Origin: Gammaproteobacteria bacterium
Lineage (GTDB): Bacteria; Pseudomonadota; Gammaproteobacteria; DSM-16500
NCBI GenBank assembly: GCA_021323555.1
Contig: JAJONP010000008.1
Coordinates: forward strand, 1 to 31,828
Length of the DNA: 31,828 nucleotides
Reading direction: 5' to 3'
A program made the translations under genes and the position numbers. The notes beneath the pieces were generated by a model, which saw nothing but the letters and a program-made list of their open reading frames with translations, did no database searches and was not told the origin of the DNA. Positions 1 to 7,732 of this stretch are shown here, piece by piece; the first letter of the stretch is position 1, and each line of letters opens with the position of its first letter.

Positions 1-303
1 ACCATTATGAACGAGAGCAATTTCATTACGTGATAATAAAGGATGCGCATTTTTTTCAGACGGTACGCCATGGGTCGCCCATCGTGTATGTGCAATGCCC
101 ATCGTGCCATGAAAATTAGATTGACTTACTAAATTTTCTAATTCACGCACTTTGCCTGCTGCACGTAAACGCTCGATAGTGTGCTGCGCATTGAGAATAG
201 CCAAACCTGCTGAATCATAGCCACGATATTCTAACCGTTTTAAGCCATCCATTAAGATTTGCTTGACGTTGCGTTCAGCTACTGCACCTACAATGCCGCA
301 CAT
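1..303 (-). CDS. glmS: Glutamine-fructose-6-phosphate aminotransferase, N-terminal part (partial)
   Basis: The reverse strand from 303 down to the window edge encodes the first 101 residues of GlmS, which makes glucosamine-6-phosphate from fructose-6-phosphate and glutamine, the first step toward UDP-GlcNAc. The product begins MCGIVGAV, so the N-terminal Cys nucleophile of the class II glutamine amidotransferase (Cys2 before initiator Met removal) is present. The family motifs [10 protein letters not shown] and [12 protein letters not shown] follow. The ATG lies one base after the TAA of glmU, so the two are translationally adjacent and probably one operon, as in Escherichia coli. The isomerase domains lie outside the window. 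Identification is secure. Confidence 0.95.
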   Translation of the reverse strand, partial: MCGIVGAVAERNVKQILMDGLKRLEYRGYDSAGLAILNAQHTIERLRAAGKVRELENLVSQSNFHGTMGIAHTRWATHGVPSEKNAHPLLSRNEIALVHNG

Positions 304-304
304 A

Positions 305-1684
305 TTAAATGTCCTCTTTGGGAATTTTCTTTTTTCGTTGCCAATGAGCAATACTGCGTTGTTGCCCGCGACATAAGGTTAATTGTTGAGAGGGAGCATC
401 ACGTGTGATCGTGGAGCCTGCACCAATGGTTGCGCCTGTTCCGATAGTAACGGGTGAAACAAGCGCAGTATTCGAACCAATAAATGCATCATCTTCAATC
501 ACCGTCTTATATTTATTAGCGCCATCATAATTACAAGTGATGGTACCCGCGCCAATATTGACATGTTTGCCAAGTTCGCTGTCGCCAATATAACCTACAT
601 GATGAATTTTAGTGTGAGAACCAATAAAGCTATTTTTGATTTCAATAAAATTACCAATTTGTACGTGAGATGATACGCGGGTACCAGGGCGAATGCGCGC
701 AAAAGGCCCAATGACGCAATGTTCAGCAATACTTGCATTCTCTATCACACAATTGGCTTTTACTTCGACATAATCACTGAGCGTAACATTACGCAGTAGA
801 GTATTTGGCCCGATAGTACAATGATTTCCAATCACCACGCGCCCTTCTACAATCACATTAATATCGATCATGACATCCGACCCGACTATTAATTCCCCTC
901 GCACATCAAAACGATGAGGGTCAGCGAGTGTCACACCCTGGCGCATAAGTTGTTCTGCATAACGATGTTGATAGAAACGCTCTGCTTCTGCAAGCTGTAT
1001 GCGATTATTGATACCCCCTACTTCTTCGTAATGACCAGGCTCTTGGCCGTAAATGGGTATTTTATTTTGCGTGGCAAGTGCCACTATATCCGTCAAATAA
1101 AATTCTTTTTGAGAGTTATAATTTTTTAAATGCGGTAGCCATGCGTGCAGATAGCGTGCTGGGATAAGATAAATACCTGAATTTATTTCATTGATAGCTT
1201 TTTCTGTCGAATTTGCTTCTTTTTCTTCAACAATTCTTATTATTTTATTATCAGAATCCCGAATAATTCGCCCAAGGCCTGTAGGATCAGGCACGCGAGC
1301 TGTCATTATGCCAATCGCATCTGCAGGCGTATTCTTAACGAATTTTTGTAAAGTATCGCTTGTGATCAGTGGCAAGTCCCCATATAAAACTAACACTGGG
1401 TTGTCGAGAGAAATATGAGGCAACGCTTGTAATAACGCATGGCCAGTTCCCAGTTGCTGTTGTTGTTCAACCCAAGTGACATTGAGGTGAGCCAGCGTCT
1501 TTTGGACGACTTCCCCTTGATGGCCATAGACGACTATCGGTGGCATCGTAGCCTCTAATTCCAACGTGCTTTCTACGACATGCGCGAGCAATGGCTTTCC
1601 TGCTAAACGATGTAAAACCTTGGGTACCTGCGAATACATACGCGTACCTTGCCCTGCCGCTAAAATAATAATAGTAAGGGACAT
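305..1684 (-). CDS. glmU: Bifunctional UDP-N-acetylglucosamine pyrophosphorylase / glucosamine-1-phosphate N-acetyltransferase
   Basis: This cytoplasmic enzyme makes UDP-GlcNAc for peptidoglycan and LPS by acetylating glucosamine-1-phosphate and then transferring UMP. The 459-residue length matches the family. The N-terminal uridyltransferase domain shows LAAGQGTRM (residues 8-16, with Arg15), Lys22 and YGDLPL (101-106). The C-terminal half is a left-handed beta-helix of hexapeptide repeats, with the acetyltransferase segment [14 protein letters not shown] and the NYDG motif. It starts at ATG 1682-1684 and ends one base before glmS. MurA, which consumes the product, is encoded at 23860-25122 in the same window but is not linked to it. 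Nothing is unusual and confidence is high. Confidence 0.97.
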   Translation of the reverse strand: MSLTIIILAAGQGTRMYSQVPKVLHRLAGKPLLAHVVESTLELEATMPPIVVYGHQGEVVQKTLAHLNVTWVEQQQQLGTGHALLQALPHISLDNPVLVLYGDLPLITSDTLQKFVKNTPADAIGIMTARVPDPTGLGRIIRDSDNKIIRIVEEKEANSTEKAINEINSGIYLIPARYLHAWLPHLKNYNSQKEFYLTDIVALATQNKIPIYGQEPGHYEEVGGINNRIQLAEAERFYQHRYAEQLMRQGVTLADPHRFDVRGELIVGSDVMIDINVIVEGRVVIGNHCTIGPNTLLRNVTLSDYVEVKANCVIENASIAEHCVIGPFARIRPGTRVSSHVQIGNFIEIKNSFIGSHTKIHHVGYIGDSELGKHVNIGAGTITCNYDGANKYKTVIEDDAFIGSNTALVSPVTIGTGATIGAGSTITRDAPSQQLTLCRGQQRSIAHWQRKKKIPKEDI

Positions 1685-1918
1685 AAATTAAAGAAAAACC
1701 TACTGCTCAATTGGGTTGAAAAATAAAAAGATTGTACATGATAACTTGCCTGGTGTGTACTAGCGTTTTTCAGAGAAATTTCTGAGAAATTTGCCAGGGA
1801 ATAACGGGCTTCCGCAAGAATCGCTGTGCGTACAGTCCTGGTATAGGTCGGAACTATTCAGTATAATCTTGCCCTATTTAGAAAAAAGCGTAAGTGTCCA
1901 CGCCTTGGGGTAAAGTAG
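1685..1918. other. Intergenic region between glmU and the 569-aa gene, left part
   Basis: No coding region is visible in the 450 bp between glmU and the gene at 2135. The left part has a TATAAT at 1862-1867 with a poor -35 (TGGTAT at 1839-1844, 17-bp spacing). It also has a short local duplication (GAGAAATTT twice near 1774-1793). A REPIN-like repeat fills 1919-2035. The remaining 100 bp before the 2135 start contain a small AT-rich palindrome, ATTGCTTTAAGGCAAT, near 2084-2099. The TATAAT could drive the 2135 gene with a long leader containing the repeat, but this is weakly supported. Confidence 0.5.
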
Positions 1919-2035
1919 GTAGGGTAGATTAGACGCGTTTTTTGCGTTGTAATCCGCCAAATCAAATTTACCTTATAGTTTTTTGATGCAATTTTACTTG
2001 GTGGATTACGATGCAAAAAACGCGTCTCATCCACC
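1919..2035. repeat. REPIN-like palindromic element, copy 1
   Basis: Two inverted arms, each able to fold into its own hairpin, are separated by about 41 bp. The left arm starts GTAGGGTAGATTAGACGCG and runs to 1958. The right arm runs from 2000 to 2035. A GTAG tetranucleotide before an imperfect palindrome is the signature of REP sequences moved by RAYT (REP-associated tyrosine) transposases, and two inverted REPs form a REPIN. The linker (aatcaaatttaccttatag...) is shared with copy 2 at 12154, so these two belong to one subfamily. Several arm mismatches suggest this is the oldest copy. No RAYT gene is in the window. Confidence 0.8.
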
Positions 2036-2134
2036 GAAATTGGCCTAATACGAACTTTACTTCAGGCATGACCCAAGAGCTTAATTGCTTTAAGGCAATA
2101 CGCAAAAAGTTACTAATAAAATAGGTAGACTAAA

Positions 2135-3844
2135 ATGCAAACGAGAGAAGCTGATCTGCTTGAAGAACGTGAAATAATTAATGATTATCTCACCTACCTT
2201 CAACAACATTCACTGCCAGAAGAAACCGATGCCAAGGGGGACAATCATGAAATGCCGGGCATACCTAAAGAAGCAGCTCCCCTTAGCAGTTGGCGCAATG
2301 CACTCACGGGTGTGTTCTATAATGGAAAGCATGCTCGATTTATTTTGCGGGACATTTTAGCTGGCCATGCAAAAAATAATTTTTTCTTTAATGTCTTTAA
2401 AAAATCTAAACATGCTAATTTTATTGCATTGATTGACCGAATTGCCAAATTAGATGTAAATCCAAAAGAAGTTTTTGAAAAGATGAAGAATTCAAAAACG
2501 GAAGAAAACCTGCTTGATGTCTTGTTTGATTACTTTATGGAACTTCAGGCGAATGCTGGAAAAAAAAACGATGTTTATTACAGCAACATGAAAGCACTGA
2601 AACGTGATATTCACCATTTTGCTAAGCAATGCGGTATAAAAAAGAGAATTATAAGATCGGAAGATCCTACCCAATACAAAATTCAAGAAGAGGATCAGTT
2701 TAATCAGGAAAAAGAAGATCAAAAAGAAAAAAATCGACAGGCTAAGACACGGAGAAAGAGAATTGTAAAGGTAATGGCTTTTTTCATGGGAGTCATAGAT
2801 GTTTTTGTGGTTGTGGCAGGTTTTTTAGCGATTGGCATCGTTGCTCCAGTTGGGGTATTAGTCCCATTAATAGCGATAATTTCTTTAAGTGCTTTAACTT
2901 TTGGTTATCTATTTGCAAAAAATGAGTTGTTTGAATTGAGCAAGCAAATTTTTTTAGGGCGGATATTTCAAGTAAAAAATCTAAAAACAGGTCAATACGA
3001 AACTTTAAAAGGTTATCAGAAGGCTCTTATTGTTCTGCTTTCTCCATTTTCGTTGGTAGCAGGTTTTTGTTGCGCTGCCCTGGTTTTTGCCGGCGCGCTT
3101 TCTTTTCTTACTTTTCTAGGAATAGGATCAGCCATATCTATTCCCTTAACTGCTGTATCTTTTTTTGTGTTTTGTCTCGTAACGGCTACGTACTTTTTAA
3201 CTATCAAAACAATCATTAGTCATCTTCATCTTGAAAAACTGATTGAGTATAAAAATAGCTTAAACCGTCAGGAAAATGAAAGCTATAGTGGGCATGGTCT
3301 GCGTCTATTTTTAGAAATAACAAAATGGGCGGTGGCAACAGTAGCCATGTTGATGGTAGCCATAGGAGGCTATTATCTCTTTAAAGACAAGTCCATTAAA
3401 ATGCTAGGAGAAATATGGAAAGGGCTTTCAGTTATCCAAGCTGAAAACATTGCAAAGGTTATTTCCCTTTCTTATTCAACTATTAAAATGGTCTTTGGCA
3501 CAAAAAAAATAATGGAACTACTGCAACAGAGTGCAGAAAAAGTGAAGCAAACATTTTTCTCACAAGAAGATAGATCAGAAGTGGAACGATTGAATCCTAT
3601 TCAGCAGAAATCGTTAAGTTCACAAAATTCTTATAAAGCAATGGCAATGTTTTTATTGAGCGCACGAAGTATAGCAACAGGCGGCTATTATCATGAGGCA
3701 GCAGTAGGCCATCATTTTCAGTCTCCCAACCTTACTGCAGCGACTGCTACCGGTTTTATTTATGCTATTAACGCAATTCCTTTTTTGGAGAGCCAAGCAA
3801 AACAGGAGGTTACACCACATGTTAATCTACGACAGTTGCCTTGA
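2135..3844 (+). CDS. Multi-pass membrane protein of unknown function (569 aa)
   Basis: I do not recognise a family. The N-terminal 180 residues look soluble and helical. Residues about 180-210 are a highly charged Glu/Lys/Arg stretch likely to form a coiled coil. At least five hydrophobic segments follow, around 211-233, 236-262, 295-325, 330-358 and 397-416, and a mixed polar C-terminus of about 150 residues ends QLP. There is no signal peptide at the N-terminus. A weak AGGT lies about 10 bases before the ATG. The gene is monocistronic, with the HD gene converging from the other side 6 bases beyond its stop. Its architecture (helical head, coiled coil, central membrane hairpins) resembles orphan secreted effectors of Legionellales, but no secretion signal can be shown. 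Confidence 0.8.
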   Translation: MQTREADLLEEREIINDYLTYLQQHSLPEETDAKGDNHEMPGIPKEAAPLSSWRNALTGVFYNGKHARFILRDILAGHAKNNFFFNVFKKSKHANFIALIDRIAKLDVNPKEVFEKMKNSKTEENLLDVLFDYFMELQANAGKKNDVYYSNMKALKRDIHHFAKQCGIKKRIIRSEDPTQYKIQEEDQFNQEKEDQKEKNRQAKTRRKRIVKVMAFFMGVIDVFVVVAGFLAIGIVAPVGVLVPLIAIISLSALTFGYLFAKNELFELSKQIFLGRIFQVKNLKTGQYETLKGYQKALIVLLSPFSLVAGFCCAALVFAGALSFLTFLGIGSAISIPLTAVSFFVFCLVTATYFLTIKTIISHLHLEKLIEYKNSLNRQENESYSGHGLRLFLEITKWAVATVAMLMVAIGGYYLFKDKSIKMLGEIWKGLSVIQAENIAKVISLSYSTIKMVFGTKKIMELLQQSAEKVKQTFFSQEDRSEVERLNPIQQKSLSSQNSYKAMAMFLLSARSIATGGYYHEAAVGHHFQSPNLTAATATGFIYAINAIPFLESQAKQEVTPHVNLRQLP

Positions 3845-3850
3845 CTGTCA

Positions 3851-5233
3851 TTAAGTTAAATTTTTTAAAAAATCCTGTATCACTGGTTGAGAATAGCTGT
3901 TTTTATCAATACAAAGAAAGGCCGCATGTTCTAATTTGTCCCCCATTGCATCGATCATTAATGATATTTTATCCAATGGTTTTACAATACCCTGCTCGTT
4001 CGTAATTAAAATAGGATCTTCTTCCACCTTATAGGATTGATGAGGTATTTGAATGAGGTCAAGTTGCCAATCTTGAATATCTTTCACATGACGAGCTTTG
4101 AATTTTTTCAACGCTTCTTTGACGTGCGGAATGTCTGCAATATCAATTCGAATAATTTTCGGCATTTGCCTATCATGCAAGCGCTTAGCGATTTGCACCG
4201 CAGGATGTTGTGTGTTCATTTGTGCAAGTAATTTCACAACAGCAAGCACATCGTAATCACATAATTCCTTATAATTTGTATAATTGTCTATAATAAAATT
4301 TTTCTTATAAAGCTCCTTATTTTTAGTATTTTTAGCCGTCTTTATTTTTTGATTGAATTGATTAGCGGATGATAAAAAAATGCCTAAACGGGTCCTTCTA
4401 ATCTCTGAAAAAGCGCTCTCTTGATCAATACTTTCAGCTAGGCTCACCAATAATTTGATAAGGAAAAATTCTAAAGCCAGTTTTTTTTGATGCAGATAAA
4501 TATTGCGAGTCATTAAACGTCGCGCCATTAAATAATGCTCCACTACCCCAATGCCTTTATGAGTTAAACCTAAACGCTCACCTCGTTTAGAATGCACGAT
4601 AATCATCGAATTTAACATCCAGCGCAAATCAAATTCCCCATAGGCCACACCGCAAAAATGACTGTCTCGCAATAAATAATCCAAGCGGTCGGCATCTAAC
4701 TGAGATGAAACAATATCAGCGAGTAGCCGTTTGACAGGCGCTTTATGCATAATCATTGCTTCAATGAGCCTAAACTTTTCTTCCGTCAGATGATGTCGAG
4801 GGTTGGAGCGATTATAGTCGGCAAAAAATTCCTTTGTACGATATTCCGCAAGAAAAAAAGGTGTCCATGCTTCATGCCGAACCATTTTTTGAGGGAATAA
4901 ATCTTCAAATGTATGTGAAAAAGGGCCATGTCCAATGTCATGTAATAAACCGGCAATCATGACGAGTTGGCGTTCTTCTTCTGCCAAGCCAATTTTATGT
5001 GCAATTTGCCCTGCAATATAAGCACACCCTAGGCAATGATTAAAACGCGTGTGCACTGCACCTGGAAAAATAAAATCTCCCATGCCGAGCTGCTTAATAT
5101 GGCGTAATCTCTGAAAATTCGGGCTATCAATAAAAGGCTTAAGCCAGCTATTTTCTGCTGTCGTAAATTGCATAGTCCCATGGACAGGGTCTTTGATGAC
5201 ATGGTAAATATTTTCATTATTGAGAGTATTCAT
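3851..5233 (-). CDS. HD-domain phosphohydrolase (SAMHD1/dGTPase-like, COG1078 type)
   Basis: A 460-residue cytoplasmic metal-dependent phosphohydrolase of the HD superfamily. The sequence shows HTRFNH (His61, His66), LLHDIGHGPFSH (His98-Asp99, His102, His107) and the later QLDADRLDYLLRD motif (Asp180). These give the H...HD...D metal ligands plus the segment typical of SAMHD1/dGTPase-like members. The N-terminal pattern DPVHG...NFQRLRHIKQLG is also characteristic. Relatives hydrolyse dNTPs or other nucleotides, but the substrate here is unknown. It is divergent from parB across 117 bp and converges on the 569-aa gene. Shine-Dalgarno sequence at the ATG is weak: an AAGG lies only one base away. 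Confidence 0.9.
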   Translation of the reverse strand: MNTLNNENIYHVIKDPVHGTMQFTTAENSWLKPFIDSPNFQRLRHIKQLGMGDFIFPGAVHTRFNHCLGCAYIAGQIAHKIGLAEEERQLVMIAGLLHDIGHGPFSHTFEDLFPQKMVRHEAWTPFFLAEYRTKEFFADYNRSNPRHHLTEEKFRLIEAMIMHKAPVKRLLADIVSSQLDADRLDYLLRDSHFCGVAYGEFDLRWMLNSMIIVHSKRGERLGLTHKGIGVVEHYLMARRLMTRNIYLHQKKLALEFFLIKLLVSLAESIDQESAFSEIRRTRLGIFLSSANQFNQKIKTAKNTKNKELYKKNFIIDNYTNYKELCDYDVLAVVKLLAQMNTQHPAVQIAKRLHDRQMPKIIRIDIADIPHVKEALKKFKARHVKDIQDWQLDLIQIPHQSYKVEEDPILITNEQGIVKPLDKISLMIDAMGDKLEHAAFLCIDKNSYSQPVIQDFLKNLT

Positions 5234-5350
5234 ACCTTAAGGATTTTACGCGCAAGCCTAGATTCTCGTCTAGTCTATAGTAATCAAAGGGCTTATTGAT
5301 TAAGATGTAGATCATATAGAATTAGATAATCGTTAGAAAGGTGATAAGTT

Positions 5351-6220
5351 ATGGTAAAAAAACGCGGTCTTGGAAAGTCATTGGATGCTTTATTAATGGG
5401 GTCATCGTCAGTTGCCGAAGAGCCGGACCATGAAACTGGCCAGTCCAAAGAAAAGCTTTGTCAATTGCCAGTAGGCTTGATTCAGAGTGGTAAATATCAA
5501 CCACGCCGAGACATGAGTCCTGAAGGTTTAGAAGATCTTGCCAATTCTATCCGTGTACAAGGGGTAATCCAACCGATTATTGTTCGTTATTTGCCAAAAG
5601 GGCGTTATGAAATAGTCGCAGGCGAAAGACGTTGGCGAGCAGCGCAATCGGCGGGTTTAACAGAAATTCCTGCGATTGTGCGAGATATTCCAGATGAGGC
5701 GGCTGTTGCGATTGCCTTGATTGAAAATATCCAGCGCGAAAATCTCAATCCCATTGAAGAAGCCATGGCTTTACAACGATTATTAGATGAATTTTCAATG
5801 ACACATCATCAAGTGGCTGAAGCCGTTGGAAAATCACGCACCAGCGTCACCAATTTGTTGCGCTTATTAACATTGATGGATGAAGTCAAAGCAATGTTAG
5901 AACACGGGGATTTGGAAATGGGTCATGCACGTGCTTTATTGACATTATCTCCTGATTTACAAGTGGATATTGCGCGTGCTGTAGCAGATAAAAGACTCTC
6001 TGTTCGTGAAACCGAAAATCTTGTTCAGCGTTTACAGACAACCAAGTTACCGAGTGCAACGAAATCCATGGATCCTGATGTCCTCCGACTACAAGAATCT
6101 TTGTCTAAATGGCTTAAATTATCTGTGACGGTAAAGCACACCGCGAAGGGTACAGGGAAATTAATTATTACCTATAAGAACCTGGCTGAATTAGATGCGC
6201 TACTGGAACATCTTCAATAG
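5351..6220 (+). CDS. parB: ParB/Spo0J-family chromosome partitioning protein
   Basis: A CTP-dependent DNA clamp that loads at parS sites and works with the ParA ATPase in origin segregation. The 289 residues show the conserved N-terminal KRGLGKSLDALL segment (the part that contacts ParA in relatives), the CTP-binding GERRWRA (91-97), ENIQREN (125-131) and a helix-turn-helix around 148-175 (HHQVAEAVGKSRTSVTNLLR). AAAGGTG at 5337-5343 is a good ribosome site 7 bases before the ATG. ParA, normally the upstream neighbour, is absent; the divergent neighbour is the HD gene. No parS-like TGTTTCACGTGAAACA was seen in the window. A rho-independent terminator follows at once. Confidence 0.95.
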   Translation: MVKKRGLGKSLDALLMGSSSVAEEPDHETGQSKEKLCQLPVGLIQSGKYQPRRDMSPEGLEDLANSIRVQGVIQPIIVRYLPKGRYEIVAGERRWRAAQSAGLTEIPAIVRDIPDEAAVAIALIENIQRENLNPIEEAMALQRLLDEFSMTHHQVAEAVGKSRTSVTNLLRLLTLMDEVKAMLEHGDLEMGHARALLTLSPDLQVDIARAVADKRLSVRETENLVQRLQTTKLPSATKSMDPDVLRLQESLSKWLKLSVTVKHTAKGTGKLIITYKNLAELDALLEHLQ

Positions 6221-6246
6221 CAGTCACTGTTCATGCCTTAATAAGC

Positions 6247-6290
6247 AAAGTCCGTATTTGGCCAATCTCGTGTGAAAATCCGGACTTTTT
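6247..6290 (+). terminator. Rho-independent terminator of parB
   Basis: AAAGTCCG (6247-6254) pairs with CGGACTTT, extended after one mismatch by ATTT/AAAT, and is followed directly by a T-run. It lies 27 bases after the parB stop and separates parB from the repeat array of the next gene. Confidence 0.75.
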
Positions 6291-6335
6291 ACGTAAAATC
6301 AAAAGCCCGGTGAACCAATAGCAAGAGTTTCTGAC

Positions 6336-6417
6336 TTCGGTTGTAACCGAATAAAAGCAGCATAATACTTCGGTTGTAACCGAACAAATTTAGTATTATA
6401 CTTCGGTTGTAACCTAG
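6336..6417 (+). repeat. Three 33-bp-spaced palindromic iterons upstream of an AAA ATPase gene
   Basis: TTCGGTTGTAACCGAA occurs at 6336-6351 and 6369-6384, with a third copy at 6402-6417 whose last three bases differ (CTAG end). Starts are exactly 33 bp apart. Each full core is a near-perfect inverted repeat (TTCGGTT-GT-AACCGAA), as expected of a dimer-binding operator. The 17-bp spacers are AT-rich and partly alike (TAATAC/TATTATAC before each next core). The third core begins on the last base of the predicted -10 box, and its 33-bp unit ends 5 bases before the ATG at 6439. Best read as an operator or iteron array controlling the downstream gene. Confidence 0.9.
6374..6402 (+). promoter_or_regulatory. 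Predicted sigma-70 promoter inside the 33-bp iteron array
   Basis: TTGTAA (6374-6379) and TATACT (6397-6402) lie 17 bp apart. The -35 is inside the second iteron, and the third iteron begins on the last base of the -10, so a protein bound to the array would cover the promoter. The predicted start is near 6409, giving a leader of about 30 bases with no Shine-Dalgarno sequence. Confidence 0.55.
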
Positions 6418-6438
6418 CAATTAAAGATAGCATATTTA

Positions 6439-7653
6439 ATGGAAAAATTATTTGAGATTCAGAAAATCATTATTGATCAATTAAAACGAGAATCGTTTTA
6501 TGATCGCGCCTTTTTTAATACTATCACCCTCGATAATAAAATTACAGGCATTGTGGGTAATAAAGGAATTGGAAAAACAACTTTATTATTAAAGAGTGCC
6601 ATAAAGGCAGGTGCAGAAAAACATCAAGCATTATATGTTTCTGCGGATCATTTGTATTTTTTAGAAAATAAAATTATTGATCTCGTTGATCAATTATATA
6701 AAACCACGGATGTTCATTTGCTTTGCATCGATGAAATTCACAAATATCCTAATTGGAAACAAGAGTTAAAAAATATCGCTGATATTTATCGAGATTTTCG
6801 AATTTTATTTTCAGGCAGTTCAGCGATTGATTTAATTCAAGGAAAATATGATTTATCCAGGCGGGTGACGCTTCATCATTTGCATGGTTTTTCTTTTCGA
6901 GAATATTTAGAATTTTCTTTCAATTTAAAACTTCCTACCATCGATTTTGAAACACTCACAAAAAAACATATCGCATTTGCGCAAGCACTTTCTATTCCTC
7001 AACCACTTAAACATTTTAAAGAATATCTTAAAATAGGGTATTACCCCTTTTTTAAAGAGTTATCTAAAGAACGTGATAAATTTCAAGCGATTGATAATAC
7101 AACGCTCAAAACTATTTATGAAGATATTGCCAGCTTACGCTCTCTGAAAACACCTACATTACTGATTATAGAAAAATTATATAAATATGTTATCAATTCT
7201 TTACCTGGTGAAATCAGCTCTTATAAATTAGCGAACACCTTAGGTAAGGATTTTGAAAGTATCCGCGAATACTTATATTTGCTAGAACAATCAGGGCTTA
7301 TTCGGCTTCTGTATCCAAAAAAATCAGGCAAAGCTTATCTTCGTATGCCCGCTAAGATGTATCCTGAAAATACCAATCTTATTTATGCGAGTTATCTGCC
7401 TGTCACTCAAGATTCAGTCATCGGTAAAATAAGAGAAACATTTGTGATAAATCAACTGCAAAATGCTGGCTTATCCGCCTATTATAGTGAGGCTGGAGAT
7501 TTTAATGTGGATGGTTTCGTATTAGAGATTGGCGGTAAAAGCAAAACGAAAAAACAAATCAAAGAAAAACCAAATGCCTTTGTAGTAGCAGATGATATTT
7601 TATTAGGCGATAAGCGAACTATCCCTTTATTTCTTTTAGGGTTTTTATATTAA
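6439..7653 (+). CDS. AAA_14 / DUF4143-type ATPase, paralogue A
   Basis: A 404-residue P-loop ATPase of the AAA_14-DUF4143 architecture. Walker A is GNKGIGKTT (residues 40-48) and Walker B is HLLCIDEIHKYP (Asp98-Glu99), followed by a sensor-like FSGSSA. The middle has a winged-helix-like section (SSYKLANTLGKDFESIREYLYLLEQSGLIRLL). The C-terminus is a degenerate PD-(D/E)XK-like region (VDGFVLEIGGKSK). Family function is not established: members are often called predicted ATPases and are widespread in archaea and Bacteroidetes. It is preceded by its own 33-bp iteron array and promoter. The ATG lacks a Shine-Dalgarno sequence. It stands alone between the parB terminator and the F-box/ankyrin gene. 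Paralogues lie at 9817-11010 and 21970-23286. Confidence 0.88.
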   Translation: MEKLFEIQKIIIDQLKRESFYDRAFFNTITLDNKITGIVGNKGIGKTTLLLKSAIKAGAEKHQALYVSADHLYFLENKIIDLVDQLYKTTDVHLLCIDEIHKYPNWKQELKNIADIYRDFRILFSGSSAIDLIQGKYDLSRRVTLHHLHGFSFREYLEFSFNLKLPTIDFETLTKKHIAFAQALSIPQPLKHFKEYLKIGYYPFFKELSKERDKFQAIDNTTLKTIYEDIASLRSLKTPTLLIIEKLYKYVINSLPGEISSYKLANTLGKDFESIREYLYLLEQSGLIRLLYPKKSGKAYLRMPAKMYPENTNLIYASYLPVTQDSVIGKIRETFVINQLQNAGLSAYYSEAGDFNVDGFVLEIGGKSKTKKQIKEKPNAFVVADDILLGDKRTIPLFLLGFLY

Positions 7654-7654
7654 T

Positions 7655-7684
7655 TTGCTAATAAAATGATGGCTGTGCTAAAAT
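7655..7684 (+). promoter_or_regulatory. Predicted extended -10 promoter of the F-box/ankyrin gene
   Basis: TTGCTA (7655-7660) and TAAAAT (7679-7684) lie 18 bp apart, with a TG one base before the -10 (TGcTAAAAT). The start would be near 7691, with a leader of about 42 bases that contains the CGGAG ribosome site. Confidence 0.5.
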
Positions 7685-7732
7685 CGCGCTTCAATAAATT
7701 AATGACTTCTCAGCACACCGGAGTTTATTTAC

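Noticed and set aside
914..1418. Plus-strand open frames opposite glmU
   Set aside because: They are shadows of a well-identified gene with no independent support.
1685..1918. Possible tRNA or small RNA gene after glmU
   Set aside because: No cloverleaf, T-loop motif or terminator could be recognised despite a TATAAT at 1862.
6336..6417. Possible CRISPR array (16-bp repeats with 17-bp spacers)
   Set aside because: The repeats are too short, there are only three, the spacers are partly alike, and they overlap a promoter with no cas genes nearby.
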